From Streptosporangium saharense (lineage in GTDB: Bacteria; Actinomycetota; Actinomycetes; Streptosporangiales; Streptosporangiaceae), in contig NZ_JACHJP010000003.1 in assembly GCF_014203715.1 (NCBI RefSeq), positions 705,876-769,875 of the forward strand: 64,000 nt of DNA, written 5' to 3'. Below are positions 1-9,038 of the stretch, piece by piece. The notes below the pieces were generated by a model. It was not told the origin of the DNA. It made no database searches and was given only the letters and a program-made list of their open reading frames with translations. Position numbers and translations under genes: made by a program. Positions within the stretch are counted from its first letter, which is position 1, and every line of letters starts with the position of its first letter.

Positions 1-2
1 TC

Positions 3-53
3 CTGCACGTCTACCGCCAGGCGTCCTCCCCGGCGTCACGCCCCCTCCGCTGA
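3..53 (+). CDS. C-terminal end of a CDS, probably phosphatidylinositol phosphate synthase (partial)
   Basis: An open frame runs in from the left edge and ends LHVYRQASSPASRPLR-stop, 12 bases before the next start codon. In actinobacteria the gene directly upstream of the PIM acyltransferase is normally pgsA, which makes phosphatidylinositol phosphate, the lipid the next two enzymes build on. Only about 16 residues are visible and they carry no motif, so the identity rests on gene order. Confidence 0.45.
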   Translation: MHVYRQASSPASRPLR

Positions 54-65
54 TCGGGAAAAGCG

Positions 66-980
66 ATGACAGGCAAGCCCTCCCTCCAGGATCGTCTCGT
101 CGCCGCGGGGTTCGGCGCGGGCTGGGCGATCGTCCCCCACCTGCCGAAACGCCTCACGGCCTGGGCCTTCAGGACGGCCGCCGACCGGCTGTGGAGGCGC
201 CGTGGCTCCTCCGTCCTGCGTCTTGAGGCCAACCTCGCCCGGGTGAAGGGCACCTCGAAGGACGACCCGGCGATCAGGGAGCTGAGCCGCGAGGGCATGC
301 GCTCCTACTTCCGCTACTTCCACGAGGTCTTCCGCCTGCCCTCCATGCCGAAGCAGGAGATCGTCTCCCGCATGCGCGCCACCGGCGTCCAGCAGGTCTA
401 CGACAACCTCGACGCGGGCCGAGGGGTCGTCCTGGCGTTGCCGCACATGGGCAACTGGGACATGGCGGGCGCCTGGTTCACCGCGGAGGGGCACCCGTTC
501 ACCACGGTCGCCGAACGGCTGCGGCCCGAGTCGCTGTTCCTGCGCTACACGGCCTTCAGGGAGGGGCTGGGCATGGAGGTGCTGCCGCTGACCGGGGGGG
601 ACGGGCACACCTTCGGCACCCTGTCGCAGCGGCTGAGGGCGGGGGGCGCGGTCGCGCTGCCCGCCGAGCGCGACCTCACGGCCAAGGGCGTCGAGGTCCA
701 GTTCTTCGGCTCGGCCACGCGCATGCCGGCCGGGCCCGCCCTGCTGGCCGTGCACACGGGGGCGGCGCTGATCCCGGCGATCCTGTGGTTCGAGGGAGAC
801 GACTGGGGCCTGCAGTTCCACGACGAGATCACCGTCCCGGCGGAGGGCACCCGCGCGGAGAAGGTGGCGGTCGTCTCCCAGGCCCTGGCCTGCGTCTTCG
901 AGAAGGGCATCGCGGAGCACCCGCAGGACTGGCACATGCTCCAGCGCCTCTGGCTGGAGGACCTGGAGCCCCGGACATGA
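66..980 (+). CDS. patA: Phosphatidylinositol mannoside acyltransferase (PatA-like)
   Basis: Transfers a fatty acyl chain to a mannose of phosphatidylinositol mannosides at the inner face of the membrane. The 304-residue protein belongs to the LpxL/HtrB-type lysophospholipid acyltransferases. The catalytic HX4D motif is at His127-Asp132 (HMGNWD), almost the same numbering as in mycobacterial PatA. The N-terminus is amphipathic (about residues 10-38) and there is no signal peptide. The ATG lies 12 bases after the preceding stop, and pimA follows after 37 bases, so this is one PIM operon. Confidence 0.85.
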   Translation: MTGKPSLQDRLVAAGFGAGWAIVPHLPKRLTAWAFRTAADRLWRRRGSSVLRLEANLARVKGTSKDDPAIRELSREGMRSYFRYFHEVFRLPSMPKQEIVSRMRATGVQQVYDNLDAGRGVVLALPHMGNWDMAGAWFTAEGHPFTTVAERLRPESLFLRYTAFREGLGMEVLPLTGGDGHTFGTLSQRLRAGGAVALPAERDLTAKGVEVQFFGSATRMPAGPALLAVHTGAALIPAILWFEGDDWGLQFHDEITVPAEGTRAEKVAVVSQALACVFEKGIAEHPQDWHMLQRLWLEDLEPRT

Positions 981-1017
981 CCACCGTCACGGAGAACGAC
1001 AGGAAGGCGGCGCGGCG

Positions 1018-2139
1018 GTGAGGATCGGCATCGTCTGCCCCTACACCTGGGACGTGCCCGGCGGTGTCCAGGCGCACATCCGCGACCTGGCCGAGGCCCT
1101 CATCGAGGAGGGGCACCAGGTCTCGGTCATCGCCCCCGCCTCGGAGAACGCCCCCCTTCCCGCCTACGTGACCTCGGTCGGCAGGGCGGTCCCGGTGCCC
1201 TTCAACGGCTCGGTCGCCAGGCTGTCGTTCGGCTTCCTGTCGGCCAACCGGGTGCGGCGCTGGGTGCGCGAGGGCCGGTTCGACGTGCTGCACGTGCACG
1301 AGCCCGCCGTACCGTCCGTCGGGCTGCTGGCCTGCTGGGTGGCCAGGGGACCGATCGTGGCGACCTTCCACACCTCCCACGAGCGTTACCGCTCGCTGTC
1401 GGTCACGACGCCGGTGCTCATGAGCGCGCTGGAGAAGATCAGCGGCCGGATCGCGGTCTCCGACGCCGCGAGGAAGACCCTGGTCGAGTTCATCGGCGGT
1501 GACGCGGTGCTCATCCCCAACGGGGTCGCGGTCGGCCGTTACGCCGACGCCGAGCCGCTGCCCGGCTGGGACGAGGGCGAGGTGATCGGCTTCCTCGGGC
1601 GGATGGACGAGCCGCGCAAGGGGCTGCCCGTGCTGCTCGACGCCTTCGCCATGCTCGCCGAGAAACGCCCCGGGCTGCGCCTGCTGGTCGCCGGTCCCGG
1701 GGACGCGCAGGAGGCCCTGGCGCGGGTCCCGGCCCCCTTCCGCGACCGCGTCGGCCTGCTCGGCATGGTCAGCGAGGAGGACAAGGTCCGCGCCTACCAC
1801 TCGGTCGACGTGTTCTGCGCGCCGAACCTGGGCGGAGAGAGCTTCGGCATCGTGCTCACCGAGGCGATGTCCGCCGGTGCCGCGATCCTGGCCAGTGACA
1901 TCCCCGCCTTCCGCAAGGTGCTCGACGACGGCCAGGCGGGGGCGCTGTTCGAGACCGGCGACGCCGCCTCGCTCGCCCGTGAGGCCGCGGCGCTGCTCGA
2001 CGACCCGGTGCGCAGGGCCAAGCTGTCCGAGGGGGCGCGGCAGGCGGTGTGGAAGTACGACTGGTCGACGGTCGCCCGCGACGTGCTGCGGGTCTACGAG
2101 ACCGTCGCCGGCACCACGGGCGTCGAGGAGGACGACTAA
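1018..2139 (+). CDS. pimA: Phosphatidylinositol alpha-mannosyltransferase PimA
   Basis: GT4-family GT-B glycosyltransferase that adds the first mannose from GDP-mannose to phosphatidylinositol. It has 373 residues and a GTG start. The N-terminal GGVQ loop is at 15-18 and His118 falls in TFHTS, matching the essential His118 of mycobacterial PimA. Arg195 and Lys201 (GRMDEPRKG) correspond to its donor-phosphate ligands. The EX7E motif starts at Glu274 (GGESFGIVLTE). It lies between the PIM acyltransferase and a LemA-like gene. Confidence 0.93.
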   Translation: MRIGIVCPYTWDVPGGVQAHIRDLAEALIEEGHQVSVIAPASENAPLPAYVTSVGRAVPVPFNGSVARLSFGFLSANRVRRWVREGRFDVLHVHEPAVPSVGLLACWVARGPIVATFHTSHERYRSLSVTTPVLMSALEKISGRIAVSDAARKTLVEFIGGDAVLIPNGVAVGRYADAEPLPGWDEGEVIGFLGRMDEPRKGLPVLLDAFAMLAEKRPGLRLLVAGPGDAQEALARVPAPFRDRVGLLGMVSEEDKVRAYHSVDVFCAPNLGGESFGIVLTEAMSAGAAILASDIPAFRKVLDDGQAGALFETGDAASLAREAAALLDDPVRRAKLSEGARQAVWKYDWSTVARDVLRVYETVAGTTGVEEDD

Positions 2140-2142
2140 TAG

Positions 2143-2682
2143 GTGACGACCACCCTGATCCTGGTCGTGGGCGCGATCGTGCTGCTCACCGCCGTCTACG
2201 TCTCCTGGCGGGCCGGGCGCCTGGACCGCCTGCACATCCGTCTTGAGCTGGCCCGCGAGTCTCTGGACGCCGCTCTGGTACGGCGGGCGGCCGTGGCCCT
2301 CGAACTGGCCGCCTCCCGGCTCCTCGACCCGGCGACGAGCCTGGTGCTCGCCACCGCGGCGCACGAGGCCCGCACCGCGGGTCCCGAGGAGCGTGAGCAC
2401 GCCGAGAGCGACCTGTCGCGCGCGCTGCGGGCGGTCGTGGACCAGGAGCGTTTCCGCGACCGCCTGGCCGACGTTCCCGAGGGGGGTCCGTTGCTTGAGG
2501 AGCTGGACGCCGCGGTGGCCAAGGTGATCTACTCCCGCCGCTTCTACAACAACGCCGTGGACGTGACGCGCACCGCCCAGCGCCGGTGGCTGGCCAGGAC
2601 CCTCAGGCTGGCCGGGCACACCGCCTATCCCGCCTTCTTCGAGATCGACGACACCCCCCCGAAGGCGCTCGCCATCGAATAG
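2143..2682 (+). CDS. LemA-like membrane-anchored protein
   Basis: A 179-residue protein with an N-terminal transmembrane segment (about 4-22) and a cytoplasmic alpha-helical region. The C-terminal block YSRRFYNNAVDVTRTAQRRW resembles the YNxAVxxYN signature of LemA proteins, and FFEIDD stands where LemA has its terminal FFE. It starts with GTG 3 bases after the pimA stop, so it is probably translationally linked to the PIM genes. Its function is unknown. The family assignment is by eye and could be a remote similarity. Confidence 0.6.
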   Translation: MTTTLILVVGAIVLLTAVYVSWRAGRLDRLHIRLELARESLDAALVRRAAVALELAASRLLDPATSLVLATAAHEARTAGPEEREHAESDLSRALRAVVDQERFRDRLADVPEGGPLLEELDAAVAKVIYSRRFYNNAVDVTRTAQRRWLARTLRLAGHTAYPAFFEIDDTPPKALAIE

Positions 2683-2764
2683 GGCGGACGGAACTCGGAT
2701 ATCCGGCAAGTCGGTCACAGGTAAGCTCTTGGGCGTTTCGTGGCCGATTTGAGGAGATGAGACC

Positions 2765-3778
2765 GTGCGGGTGCCCCGGATGATCGCCGTCGCGCTGGCG
2801 GGAGTGGCTGTTCTCGGGCCCGTGGCGGCCTGTTCCTCGAACGAGCCCGCAGCCGGAGGCAGTCCGCAGGCCGCTCCCTCCGCGTCGGAGACGCCGACCC
2901 CCGAGCCCCCGCCGACCCATCCCTTCACCGGGCTTCCCGGCGCCGCCCGCAGGCCCGTGCTCGCCGCGAAGATCGAGAACACCTCGGCGGGCAAGCCCCA
3001 GCTCGGTCTCAGGAGCGCCGACATCGTCTACGTCGAGCAGGTCGAGGCGGGGCTGACCCGGTTGATGGCCATCTTCTCCTCGAAGCTGCCGCCCAAGATC
3101 GGCCCGGTCCGCAGCGCCAGGATCTCCGACCTGCACATCCTTCCGCAGTTCGGCAAGCCCGCCCTGGCCTACTCGGGCGTCCAGACCAAGATGATCCCCA
3201 GGGTCCAGGAGGCGTCCCTGGTGGACGTCTCCGACAGCAGGGCCCCCGGCGCCTACTACCGTGAGCCCGGCCGCTACGCGCCCTACAACCTGTTCGCCAC
3301 CACCAAGCAACTGCTGGCCAAGGCGCCGGGAGCCTCCAAGGCCAAGGACATCGGCTTCACCTTCGGCGACGCCCCCGAGGGAGGCGTGGACAGGAAGGCG
3401 TTCACGGTCAAGTATCCGGCGGCGCGCTTCACCTTCGCCTGGTCGCAGCAGGCGGGCAGGTGGCTGGTCTGGCAGGACGGTAAGAAGGACATGGCGGCCG
3501 AGGGCGGCCAGCTCGGCGCCCCCACGATCGTCGTGCAGTACGCCAAGACCGAACGCTCGGAGTATCACGACCTGAACCAGAGCTACACGCCCCTGGTGCA
3601 CAGCGTCGGCAAGGGCAGGGCGGTCGTGCTCAGGGACGGCAAGGCGTTCAAGGCCACCTGGTCGCGCAAGACCGAGGAGGACGGCACGGTCTTCAGCACC
3701 GAGGCGGGTGAGCCGATGAACTTCGCCCCCGGCCAGGTGTGGGTCGTGCTTGCCGCACCCAAGCCTGTCATTCCCTGA
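2765..3778 (+). CDS. DUF3048 domain lipoprotein (YerB-like)
   Basis: A 337-residue exported lipoprotein. Residues 1-22 form a lipoprotein signal peptide and VAAC places the lipidated cysteine at residue 23. A Ser/Pro/Glu-rich linker (24-52) follows, then the DUF3048 block beginning HPFTGLPG and including RPVLAAKIENT, GPVRSARISDL and a C-terminal NFAPGQVWVVL. The GTG start follows a GAGGAGA ribosome-binding site. Members of this family lack a firmly assigned activity. It sits just before pdxS with its own short gap on each side. Confidence 0.8.
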   Translation: MRVPRMIAVALAGVAVLGPVAACSSNEPAAGGSPQAAPSASETPTPEPPPTHPFTGLPGAARRPVLAAKIENTSAGKPQLGLRSADIVYVEQVEAGLTRLMAIFSSKLPPKIGPVRSARISDLHILPQFGKPALAYSGVQTKMIPRVQEASLVDVSDSRAPGAYYREPGRYAPYNLFATTKQLLAKAPGASKAKDIGFTFGDAPEGGVDRKAFTVKYPAARFTFAWSQQAGRWLVWQDGKKDMAAEGGQLGAPTIVVQYAKTERSEYHDLNQSYTPLVHSVGKGRAVVLRDGKAFKATWSRKTEEDGTVFSTEAGEPMNFAPGQVWVVLAAPKPVIP

Positions 3779-3939
3779 AACCCGCTACGGTCCTTACCAT
3801 CATGTCCAAGGAGATCGCGTAAGCGCGACAAGATGGTGTGTAAGGGCACATGCCACCCAGCGCCTACGATAGAGAACGCCGGAAACCGCCCAGGGAGGCG
3901 GACCGTGATCCGCATCCCACCCGTCGTGAGGTAGAGACC

Positions 3940-4854
3940 GTGTCCAGCAGCACGCCCGAAGTCACCGAGACCGCCGTCACCGGAACCGCCCGGGTGAAGC
4001 GCGGCATGGCAGAGATGCTCAAGGGCGGCGTCATCATGGACGTCGTCACCCCGGAGCAGGCCAAGATCGCAGAGGACGCCGGTGCCGTCGCCGTCATGGC
4101 CCTTGAGCGGGTCCCCGCCGACATCCGCGCCCAGGGTGGCGTCTCGCGGATGAGCGACCCCGACATGATCGACGGCATCATCTCCGCCGTCTCCATCCCG
4201 GTCATGGCCAAGGCCCGTATCGGCCACTTCGTCGAGGCGCAGGTGCTCCAGTCGCTCGGCGTCGACTACATCGACGAGTCGGAGGTGCTGACCCCGGCCG
4301 ACTACGCCAACCACATCGACAAGTGGCGCTTCACCGTGCCCTTCGTCTGTGGCGCGACCAACCTGGGCGAGGCGCTGCGCCGCATCACCGAGGGCGCGGC
4401 GATGATCCGCTCCAAGGGTGAGGCGGGTACCGGCGACGTCTCGAACGCCACCATGCACATGCGCAAGATCCGCGGTGAGCTCAAGCGGCTGTCCTCGCTG
4501 CCCGAGGACGAGCTGTTCGTCGCGGCCAAGGAGCTGCAGGCGCCGTACGAGCTGGTGGCCGAGGTCGCGAAGGCGGGCAAGCTGCCCGTCGTGCTCTTCA
4601 CCGCGGGCGGCATCGCGACCCCGGCCGACGCCGCGATGATGATGCAGCTCGGCGCGGAGGGCGTGTTCGTCGGCTCCGGCATCTTCAAGTCGGGCAACCC
4701 GGCCCAGCGCGCCGCGGCGATCGTCAAGGCCACCACCTTCTACGACGACCCGGACGTCATCGCCAAGGTCTCCCGGGGCCTGGGCGAGGCCATGGTCGGC
4801 ATCAACGTCGACGACATCCCGGCCCCGCACCGCCTCGCGGAGCGCGGCTGGTAG
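3940..4854 (+). CDS. pdxS: Pyridoxal 5'-phosphate synthase, synthase subunit PdxS
   Basis: Condenses ribose 5-phosphate, glyceraldehyde 3-phosphate and PdxT-derived ammonia into PLP (DXP-independent pathway). The TIM-barrel protein has 304 residues from GTG 3940, the usual length. Landmarks are [17 protein letters not shown], the active-site Lys91 in MAKARIGHF, and [11 protein letters not shown] near the end. An open frame continues upstream to 3850 but without conserved sequence. Its partner pdxT is not adjacent: 3.6 kb of other genes lie between. A strong terminator follows 14 bases after the stop. Confidence 0.95.
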   Translation: MSSSTPEVTETAVTGTARVKRGMAEMLKGGVIMDVVTPEQAKIAEDAGAVAVMALERVPADIRAQGGVSRMSDPDMIDGIISAVSIPVMAKARIGHFVEAQVLQSLGVDYIDESEVLTPADYANHIDKWRFTVPFVCGATNLGEALRRITEGAAMIRSKGEAGTGDVSNATMHMRKIRGELKRLSSLPEDELFVAAKELQAPYELVAEVAKAGKLPVVLFTAGGIATPADAAMMMQLGAEGVFVGSGIFKSGNPAQRAAAIVKATTFYDDPDVIAKVSRGLGEAMVGINVDDIPAPHRLAERGW

Positions 4855-4868
4855 GGCTGGACCACGGG

Positions 4869-4900
4869 AAGGCGGCGTCTTTGCGGGACGCCGCCTTTTT
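4869..4900 (+). terminator. Rho-independent terminator after pdxS
   Basis: An 11-base perfect stem (AAGGCGGCGTC pairing with GACGCCGCCTT) closes a 7-base loop and runs into a T tract (positions 4896-4900). It separates pdxS from the phoD gene and so cuts the pdx locus transcriptionally. Confidence 0.85.
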
Positions 4901-4984
4901 CATGACCGGGAACGTTAACGGCTGAGTCATGATCGTGGGTAAGGCTGGCGGTCGTCCACGTCCGACGACCCAAGAAGGGCCCCC

Positions 4985-6646
4985 ATGTCCCGGCTCAGCC
5001 GACGCTCCTTCCTCGTCACCGGCGTCACCGGCCTCGCGGCGGCGCGCCTTGGCGCCCCGGCCACTCCCGCCGCCTCCGCCCGTCAACCGCGTTCCGACCC
5101 CTTCACCCTCGGCGTCGCCTCCGGTGATCCGAGCCCCGGCGGGTTCGTGATCTGGACCAGGCTCGCCCCCCAGCCGCTGGCCGAGGACGGCCTCGGCGGC
5201 ATGCCCGACCTCCCCTTCCCGGTCCAGTGGCAGGTCTACGCCGACGTGGCGGGCCGAAGACTGGTCAGGCGGGGTACGGCTGTCGCGGACAGGCAGTGGG
5301 GACACTCAGTCCACGTCGAGATCGACGGCCTCGACCCGGGCAGGGAGTACTGGTACCGCTTCAGGGCCGGGCCGTACCTGTCGCCGGTCGGCAGGGCCAG
5401 GACCGCCCCGCACCCGCTGGCCCTCGGCACCGGCCTGACGATGGCCTTCGTCTCGTGCGCCCAGTACGAGCACGGCCACTTCACCGCCTACCGGCGCCTG
5501 GCCGAGGACGAGCCCGACCTGGTCCTGCATCTGGGCGACTACCAGTACGAGTACGCCCGCGACACCTACACCATCCCCGGCGGCAACGTCCGCGACCACG
5601 AGGGGCCCGAGACCGAGACGCTGGCGAACTACCGGCAGCGGCACGCGCAGTACAAGACCGACCCCGACCTGCGGGCGGCGCACGCGGCAGCGCCCTGGCT
5701 GGTCGTCTGGGACGACCACGAACTGGACAACAACTGGGCGGACGAGGTGCCGGAACGCCCCGAGGTCCCGCAGCCAGGCTTCCTCGCCCGGCGCGCCGCG
5801 GCCTTCCGCGCCTACTACGAGAACATGCCGCTGCGGCGCACCTCCGTCCCCCAGGGTATCGACACGCAGCTCTACCGGCGCGTCCACTGGGGAACCCTGG
5901 CCACCTTCCACATGCTCGACACCCGGCAGTACCGCGACGACCAGGGCTGCGGCGACGGCTACCGCGACTGCCCGGCCGCTACGGACCCGGCGCGCTCGAT
6001 CACGGGGGAGGCCCAGGAGCGCTGGCTGCTGGACGGTTTCCGCAGGTCGCGGGCGAGGTGGGACGTCATCGGCCAGCAGGTCTTCTTCGCCCAGCGCGAC
6101 AGTGACGAGGGACCCGCCAAGATCACCAGCCAGGACGCCTGGGACGGCTACGTCGCCTCGCGGCGGCGGATCACCCAGGGGTGGGTGGACGCGGGGGTGC
6201 GCAACCTGGTCGTGCTCACCGGCGACGTGCACGCCCACTGGGCCGCCGACCTCAAGCTCGACTACGACGACCCGACCACGCCGACGGTCGGCTCCGAGCT
6301 GGTCACGACCTCCGTGACCACCGGTGGCGACGGCGCCGACTCCGACCCGCGCACGCAGCCGTTCCTCAGGATCAACCCGCACCTGCGCTTCTACAACAAC
6401 CAGCGCGGCTACGTGCTCACCCGGTTCGAGCCGGACCTGCTGACCGCCGACTTCACGGTCCTGCCGCAGGTACGGCAGGGCGGCGCCCAGGCGCACGTGA
6501 AGGCGACCTTCGTGGTCGAGGACCGGGTGCCCGGAGTGCGGCAGACCTACCTGCGCCCGGTCGCCCCCGCGGCGAGCAGGATGCCCATGGAGCCGGAGGC
6601 CGACCTCATCAGGGAGGTCATCGACCTGGAGACCAACCGCCCCTGA
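4985..6646 (+). CDS. phoD: PhoD-family alkaline phosphatase, Tat-exported
   Basis: Secreted phosphodiesterase/phosphomonoesterase for phosphate scavenging. It has 553 residues. The N-terminus carries a twin-arginine signal SRRSFLVTG (residues 5-13), a hydrophobic stretch and an Ala-rich cleavage region near residue 32, so it is exported folded. An N-terminal beta-sandwich (about 38-140) precedes the metallophosphatase core with LHLGDYQYE, WDDHELDNNW and LTGDVHAHW, which hold the metal ligands. The family uses Fe/Ca. It lies between two terminators, so it is monocistronic and sits inside the split pdx locus. Confidence 0.9.
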   Translation: MSRLSRRSFLVTGVTGLAAARLGAPATPAASARQPRSDPFTLGVASGDPSPGGFVIWTRLAPQPLAEDGLGGMPDLPFPVQWQVYADVAGRRLVRRGTAVADRQWGHSVHVEIDGLDPGREYWYRFRAGPYLSPVGRARTAPHPLALGTGLTMAFVSCAQYEHGHFTAYRRLAEDEPDLVLHLGDYQYEYARDTYTIPGGNVRDHEGPETETLANYRQRHAQYKTDPDLRAAHAAAPWLVVWDDHELDNNWADEVPERPEVPQPGFLARRAAAFRAYYENMPLRRTSVPQGIDTQLYRRVHWGTLATFHMLDTRQYRDDQGCGDGYRDCPAATDPARSITGEAQERWLLDGFRRSRARWDVIGQQVFFAQRDSDEGPAKITSQDAWDGYVASRRRITQGWVDAGVRNLVVLTGDVHAHWAADLKLDYDDPTTPTVGSELVTTSVTTGGDGADSDPRTQPFLRINPHLRFYNNQRGYVLTRFEPDLLTADFTVLPQVRQGGAQAHVKATFVVEDRVPGVRQTYLRPVAPAASRMPMEPEADLIREVIDLETNRP

Positions 6647-6650
6647 CCCC

Positions 6651-6686
6651 AACGGGACGACGCATATCCCGCGTCGTCCCGTTTTT
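6651..6686 (+). terminator. Rho-independent terminator after phoD
   Basis: A 13-base perfect stem (AACGGGACGACGC with GCGTCGTCCCGTT) surrounds a 7-base loop and ends in a run of six T (6682-6687). It begins 4 bases after the phoD stop. Confidence 0.88.
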
Positions 6687-6698
6687 TCCGGAATAATG

Positions 6699-6727
6699 GT
6701 TAGTCAGGCTAAGTTAGACTGACTAAC
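6699..6727. promoter_or_regulatory. Near-perfect 29-bp palindrome, probable MarR operator with embedded -10
   Basis: The palindrome is centred on base 6713. Outer arms GTTAGTCAG (6699-6707) and CTGACTAAC (6719-6727) and inner arms CTAA/TTAG all match; only the 6708/6718 pair fails. It ends one base before the marR start codon. A TAGACT hexamer at 6715-6720 sits at the right distance for a transcript starting at or next to the ATG. This layout fits an autorepressing MarR protein covering its own promoter. Confidence 0.75.
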
Positions 6728-6728
6728 T

Positions 6729-7145
6729 ATGACAACGGATGAACTCGCGGAGAGCCTCTCCAAGGAGCTGCGCCACCTGGTGCTGCTGCTGCGCCGCGCG
6801 GTCGCCGGCCAGCCGGTCACCAGCCAGCAGTACGCCGTGCTCGGCTCGCTGGAGGACGGCCCGCGCAGGATGACCGAGCTGGCCGAGGAACACGGCGTCC
6901 AGCTGCCGACCATGACCGTGCAGATCAACCGCCTTGAGGAGCCCGGCCTGGTCGCGCGGGGCGCCGACCCCGCCGACGCCAGGGTCCGCACCGTCGAGCT
7001 CACCGACGAGGGCCGCGCCCGGCTGGTGGCCGTACGGCGCGCCAGGATCGCCTATCTCGGCGACCGGCTCGACGCCCTCACCCCGGCGGAACGCGAGGCC
7101 GTCGCCGCCGCGCTGCCCGCCCTGGCCAAACTGGGCCGCCCCTGA
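6729..7145 (+). CDS. MarR-family transcriptional regulator
   Basis: A 138-residue winged-helix repressor with the MarR pattern: an N-terminal helix for dimerisation, recognition helix QLPTMTVQINRLEEPGLVAR (about 57-76), the wing ADPADARVRTVELTDEGRARL and C-terminal dimer helices. There is no Shine-Dalgarno sequence before the ATG, because an operator-like palindrome fills the space, so the mRNA is probably leaderless. The MFS gene 29 bases downstream is its likely target. The inducer is not predictable. Confidence 0.88.
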   Translation: MTTDELAESLSKELRHLVLLLRRAVAGQPVTSQQYAVLGSLEDGPRRMTELAEEHGVQLPTMTVQINRLEEPGLVARGADPADARVRTVELTDEGRARLVAVRRARIAYLGDRLDALTPAEREAVAAALPALAKLGRP

Positions 7146-7174
7146 ATCCCCCTTCCTCCCAAGGAGTGCCTGCC

Positions 7175-8398
7175 ATGTCCTCGTCCGCGCAGAAGGGTGA
7201 CGGAATCCTCCGCCAGCCGATGTCCGTGTGGGCCACCGCGTTCGCCGCGGTCGTCGCCTTCATGGGCATCGGCCTCGTCGACCCGATCCTGCCCTCCATC
7301 GCCAAGGGCCTGAACGCAGGCCCGAGCCAGGTGTCCCTGCTGTTCACCAGCTACTTCCTGGTCACCGCGGTGGCCATGCTCGTCACCGGCTGGGTCTCCA
7401 GCAGGATCGGCGGCAAGCGCACCCTGCTGCTCGGCCTGGCCCTGGTCGTCGTCTTCGCCGCCCTGTCCGGCACCTCGGGCAGCGTGGCGGAACTCGTCGG
7501 CTTTCGCGCCGGATGGGGCCTGGGCAACTCCCTGTTCGTCGCGACCGCCCTCGCGGTGATCGTCGGCGCGGCCAGCGGAGGCGCCGAGGCCGCCATCGTC
7601 CTGTACGAGGCGGCCCTCGGCCTCGGCATCTCCATGGGGCCGCTGGTCGGCGCCGCCCTCGGCGACTGGAACTGGCGCGCCCCCTTCTTCGGCACCGCGA
7701 CCCTCATGGCCGTCGGGTTCGTCCTCGTCGCGACCCTGCTGAGGGCCACGCCGAAGCCCGCGACGCGCACCCGCCTGTCCGACCCGCTGCGCGCCCTGGC
7801 CCACGGTGGCCTGTCCACCACGGCCTTCACCGCGTTCTTCTACAACTTCGCCTTCTTCACCGTCCTGGCCTTCACCCCCTTCGTCCTCGGCATGTCGCCG
7901 TACGGCATCGGCGCGGTCTTCTTCGGCTGGGGCGTCTGCGTGGCCCTGGCCTCGGTCTTCGGCGCCCCCGCCCTGCGGCGCGCGGTCGGCTCGGTCAACG
8001 CGCTCCACCTCGCGCTGGGCGCGCTCGCCCTGCTGCAGGTGGGCATCGCGCTGTCACAGCACGCGGGAAGCCAGGCGGGCGTCGTCGCCTTCGTCGTCCT
8101 GTCCGGCATCCCGATCGGCCTGAACAACACCGTGTTCACCGAGGCGGCCATGGAGGTCTCCGACGCGCCCAGGCCCGTCGCCTCGGCCGGATACAACTTC
8201 GTGCGCTGGATGGGCGGCGCCCTCGCCCCCTACGTCGTCACCAAACTGGGCGAGGAGGTCGGCCCCGCCGTGCCGTACCTCCTGGGCGCGGCCTGCTGCC
8301 TCGCCGGCATGACCGTCCTGTACGGCAGGCGCCACCACATGAGGAGCCTGCCGTACAGGACACCTCGGCCTGAGACCGGTTTGGGGCGGTACGCGTAG
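7175..8398 (+). CDS. MFS transporter, probable drug/metabolite exporter
   Basis: A 407-residue, 12-helix major facilitator. The first helix is followed by [14 protein letters not shown] and the helix 2-3 loop has [17 protein letters not shown], the family motif A region. [24 protein letters not shown] is an antiporter motif-C-like segment. ATG 7175 is chosen because AAGGAG lies 8 bases upstream; an upstream GTG at 7166 overlaps that site. It is probably co-transcribed with marR and de-repressed with it. The substrate is unknown. Confidence 0.85.
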   Translation: MSSSAQKGDGILRQPMSVWATAFAAVVAFMGIGLVDPILPSIAKGLNAGPSQVSLLFTSYFLVTAVAMLVTGWVSSRIGGKRTLLLGLALVVVFAALSGTSGSVAELVGFRAGWGLGNSLFVATALAVIVGAASGGAEAAIVLYEAALGLGISMGPLVGAALGDWNWRAPFFGTATLMAVGFVLVATLLRATPKPATRTRLSDPLRALAHGGLSTTAFTAFFYNFAFFTVLAFTPFVLGMSPYGIGAVFFGWGVCVALASVFGAPALRRAVGSVNALHLALGALALLQVGIALSQHAGSQAGVVAFVVLSGIPIGLNNTVFTEAAMEVSDAPRPVASAGYNFVRWMGGALAPYVVTKLGEEVGPAVPYLLGAACCLAGMTVLYGRRHHMRSLPYRTPRPETGLGRYA

Positions 8399-8444
8399 TG
8401 GCCATACGCTGAGGGGGCGTTCCGAGCCCTTGGAGAGGACCACT

Positions 8445-9035
8445 GTGAGCATCGCCCCGACCATCGGAGTGTTCGCCCTGCAGGGAGACGTGCGCGAGCA
8501 CACGCGCGCCCTGGAGGAGGCGGGTGCCAGAGCCGTCGCCGTACGGCGCCCCGGCGAGCTGGAGAAGGTCGACGGCCTGGTCATCCCCGGTGGGGAATCG
8601 ACCACGATGTGGAAACTCGCCGAGATCTTCGAGCTCCTCGAACCCCTCAGGCAGCGGATCAAGGGCGGCATGCCCGCGTACGGCTCCTGCGCGGGCATGA
8701 TCATGCTGGCCGACCGGATCGAGGGCGGCATCGAGGGCCAGCAGACCGTCGGCGGCATCGACATGGTGGTCCGCCGCAACGCCTTCGGCCGTCAGGTGGA
8801 CTCCTTCGAGGCCGACCTCGACTTCGCGGGCCGGGGCGCGATCCGGGCGATCTTCATCCGCGCCCCGTGGGTGGAATCTGTCGGTTCCGATGTCGAAGTG
8901 CTGGCTCGGGCCGAAGCTGGGGATAGGATCGTCGCGGTCCGCCAAGGACCGCTGCTCGCCACGTCCTTCCACCCGGAACTTACCGGGGATGTCGGTGTGC
9001 ATTCATATTTTGTTGACATGGTGAGGGAGCTCTAG
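8445..9035 (+). CDS. pdxT: Pyridoxal 5'-phosphate synthase, glutaminase subunit PdxT
   Basis: Class I glutamine amidotransferase that feeds ammonia to PdxS. It has 196 residues from GTG 8445, with a GGAGAGG site 6 bases upstream. The triad is visible: Cys82 in YGSCAGM, His176 and Glu178 in FHPEL; the family GGEST motif is at 49-53. yebC follows after 3 bases. It is separated from pdxS by phoD, marR and an MFS gene, so the two subunits cannot come from one short transcript. Confidence 0.95.
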   Translation: MSIAPTIGVFALQGDVREHTRALEEAGARAVAVRRPGELEKVDGLVIPGGESTTMWKLAEIFELLEPLRQRIKGGMPAYGSCAGMIMLADRIEGGIEGQQTVGGIDMVVRRNAFGRQVDSFEADLDFAGRGAIRAIFIRAPWVESVGSDVEVLARAEAGDRIVAVRQGPLLATSFHPELTGDVGVHSYFVDMVREL

Positions 9036-9038
9036 CCG

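Noticed and set aside
829..3024. A 731-codon open frame on the minus strand across patA, pimA and the LemA-like gene
   Set aside because: It is a shadow of high-GC genes on the plus strand: Pro/Gly/Arg/His-rich, no domain, and it covers three well-supported genes.
3850..3939. Upstream start for pdxS at 3850
   Set aside because: The extra 30 residues do not resemble PdxS; GTG 3940 gives the normal length.
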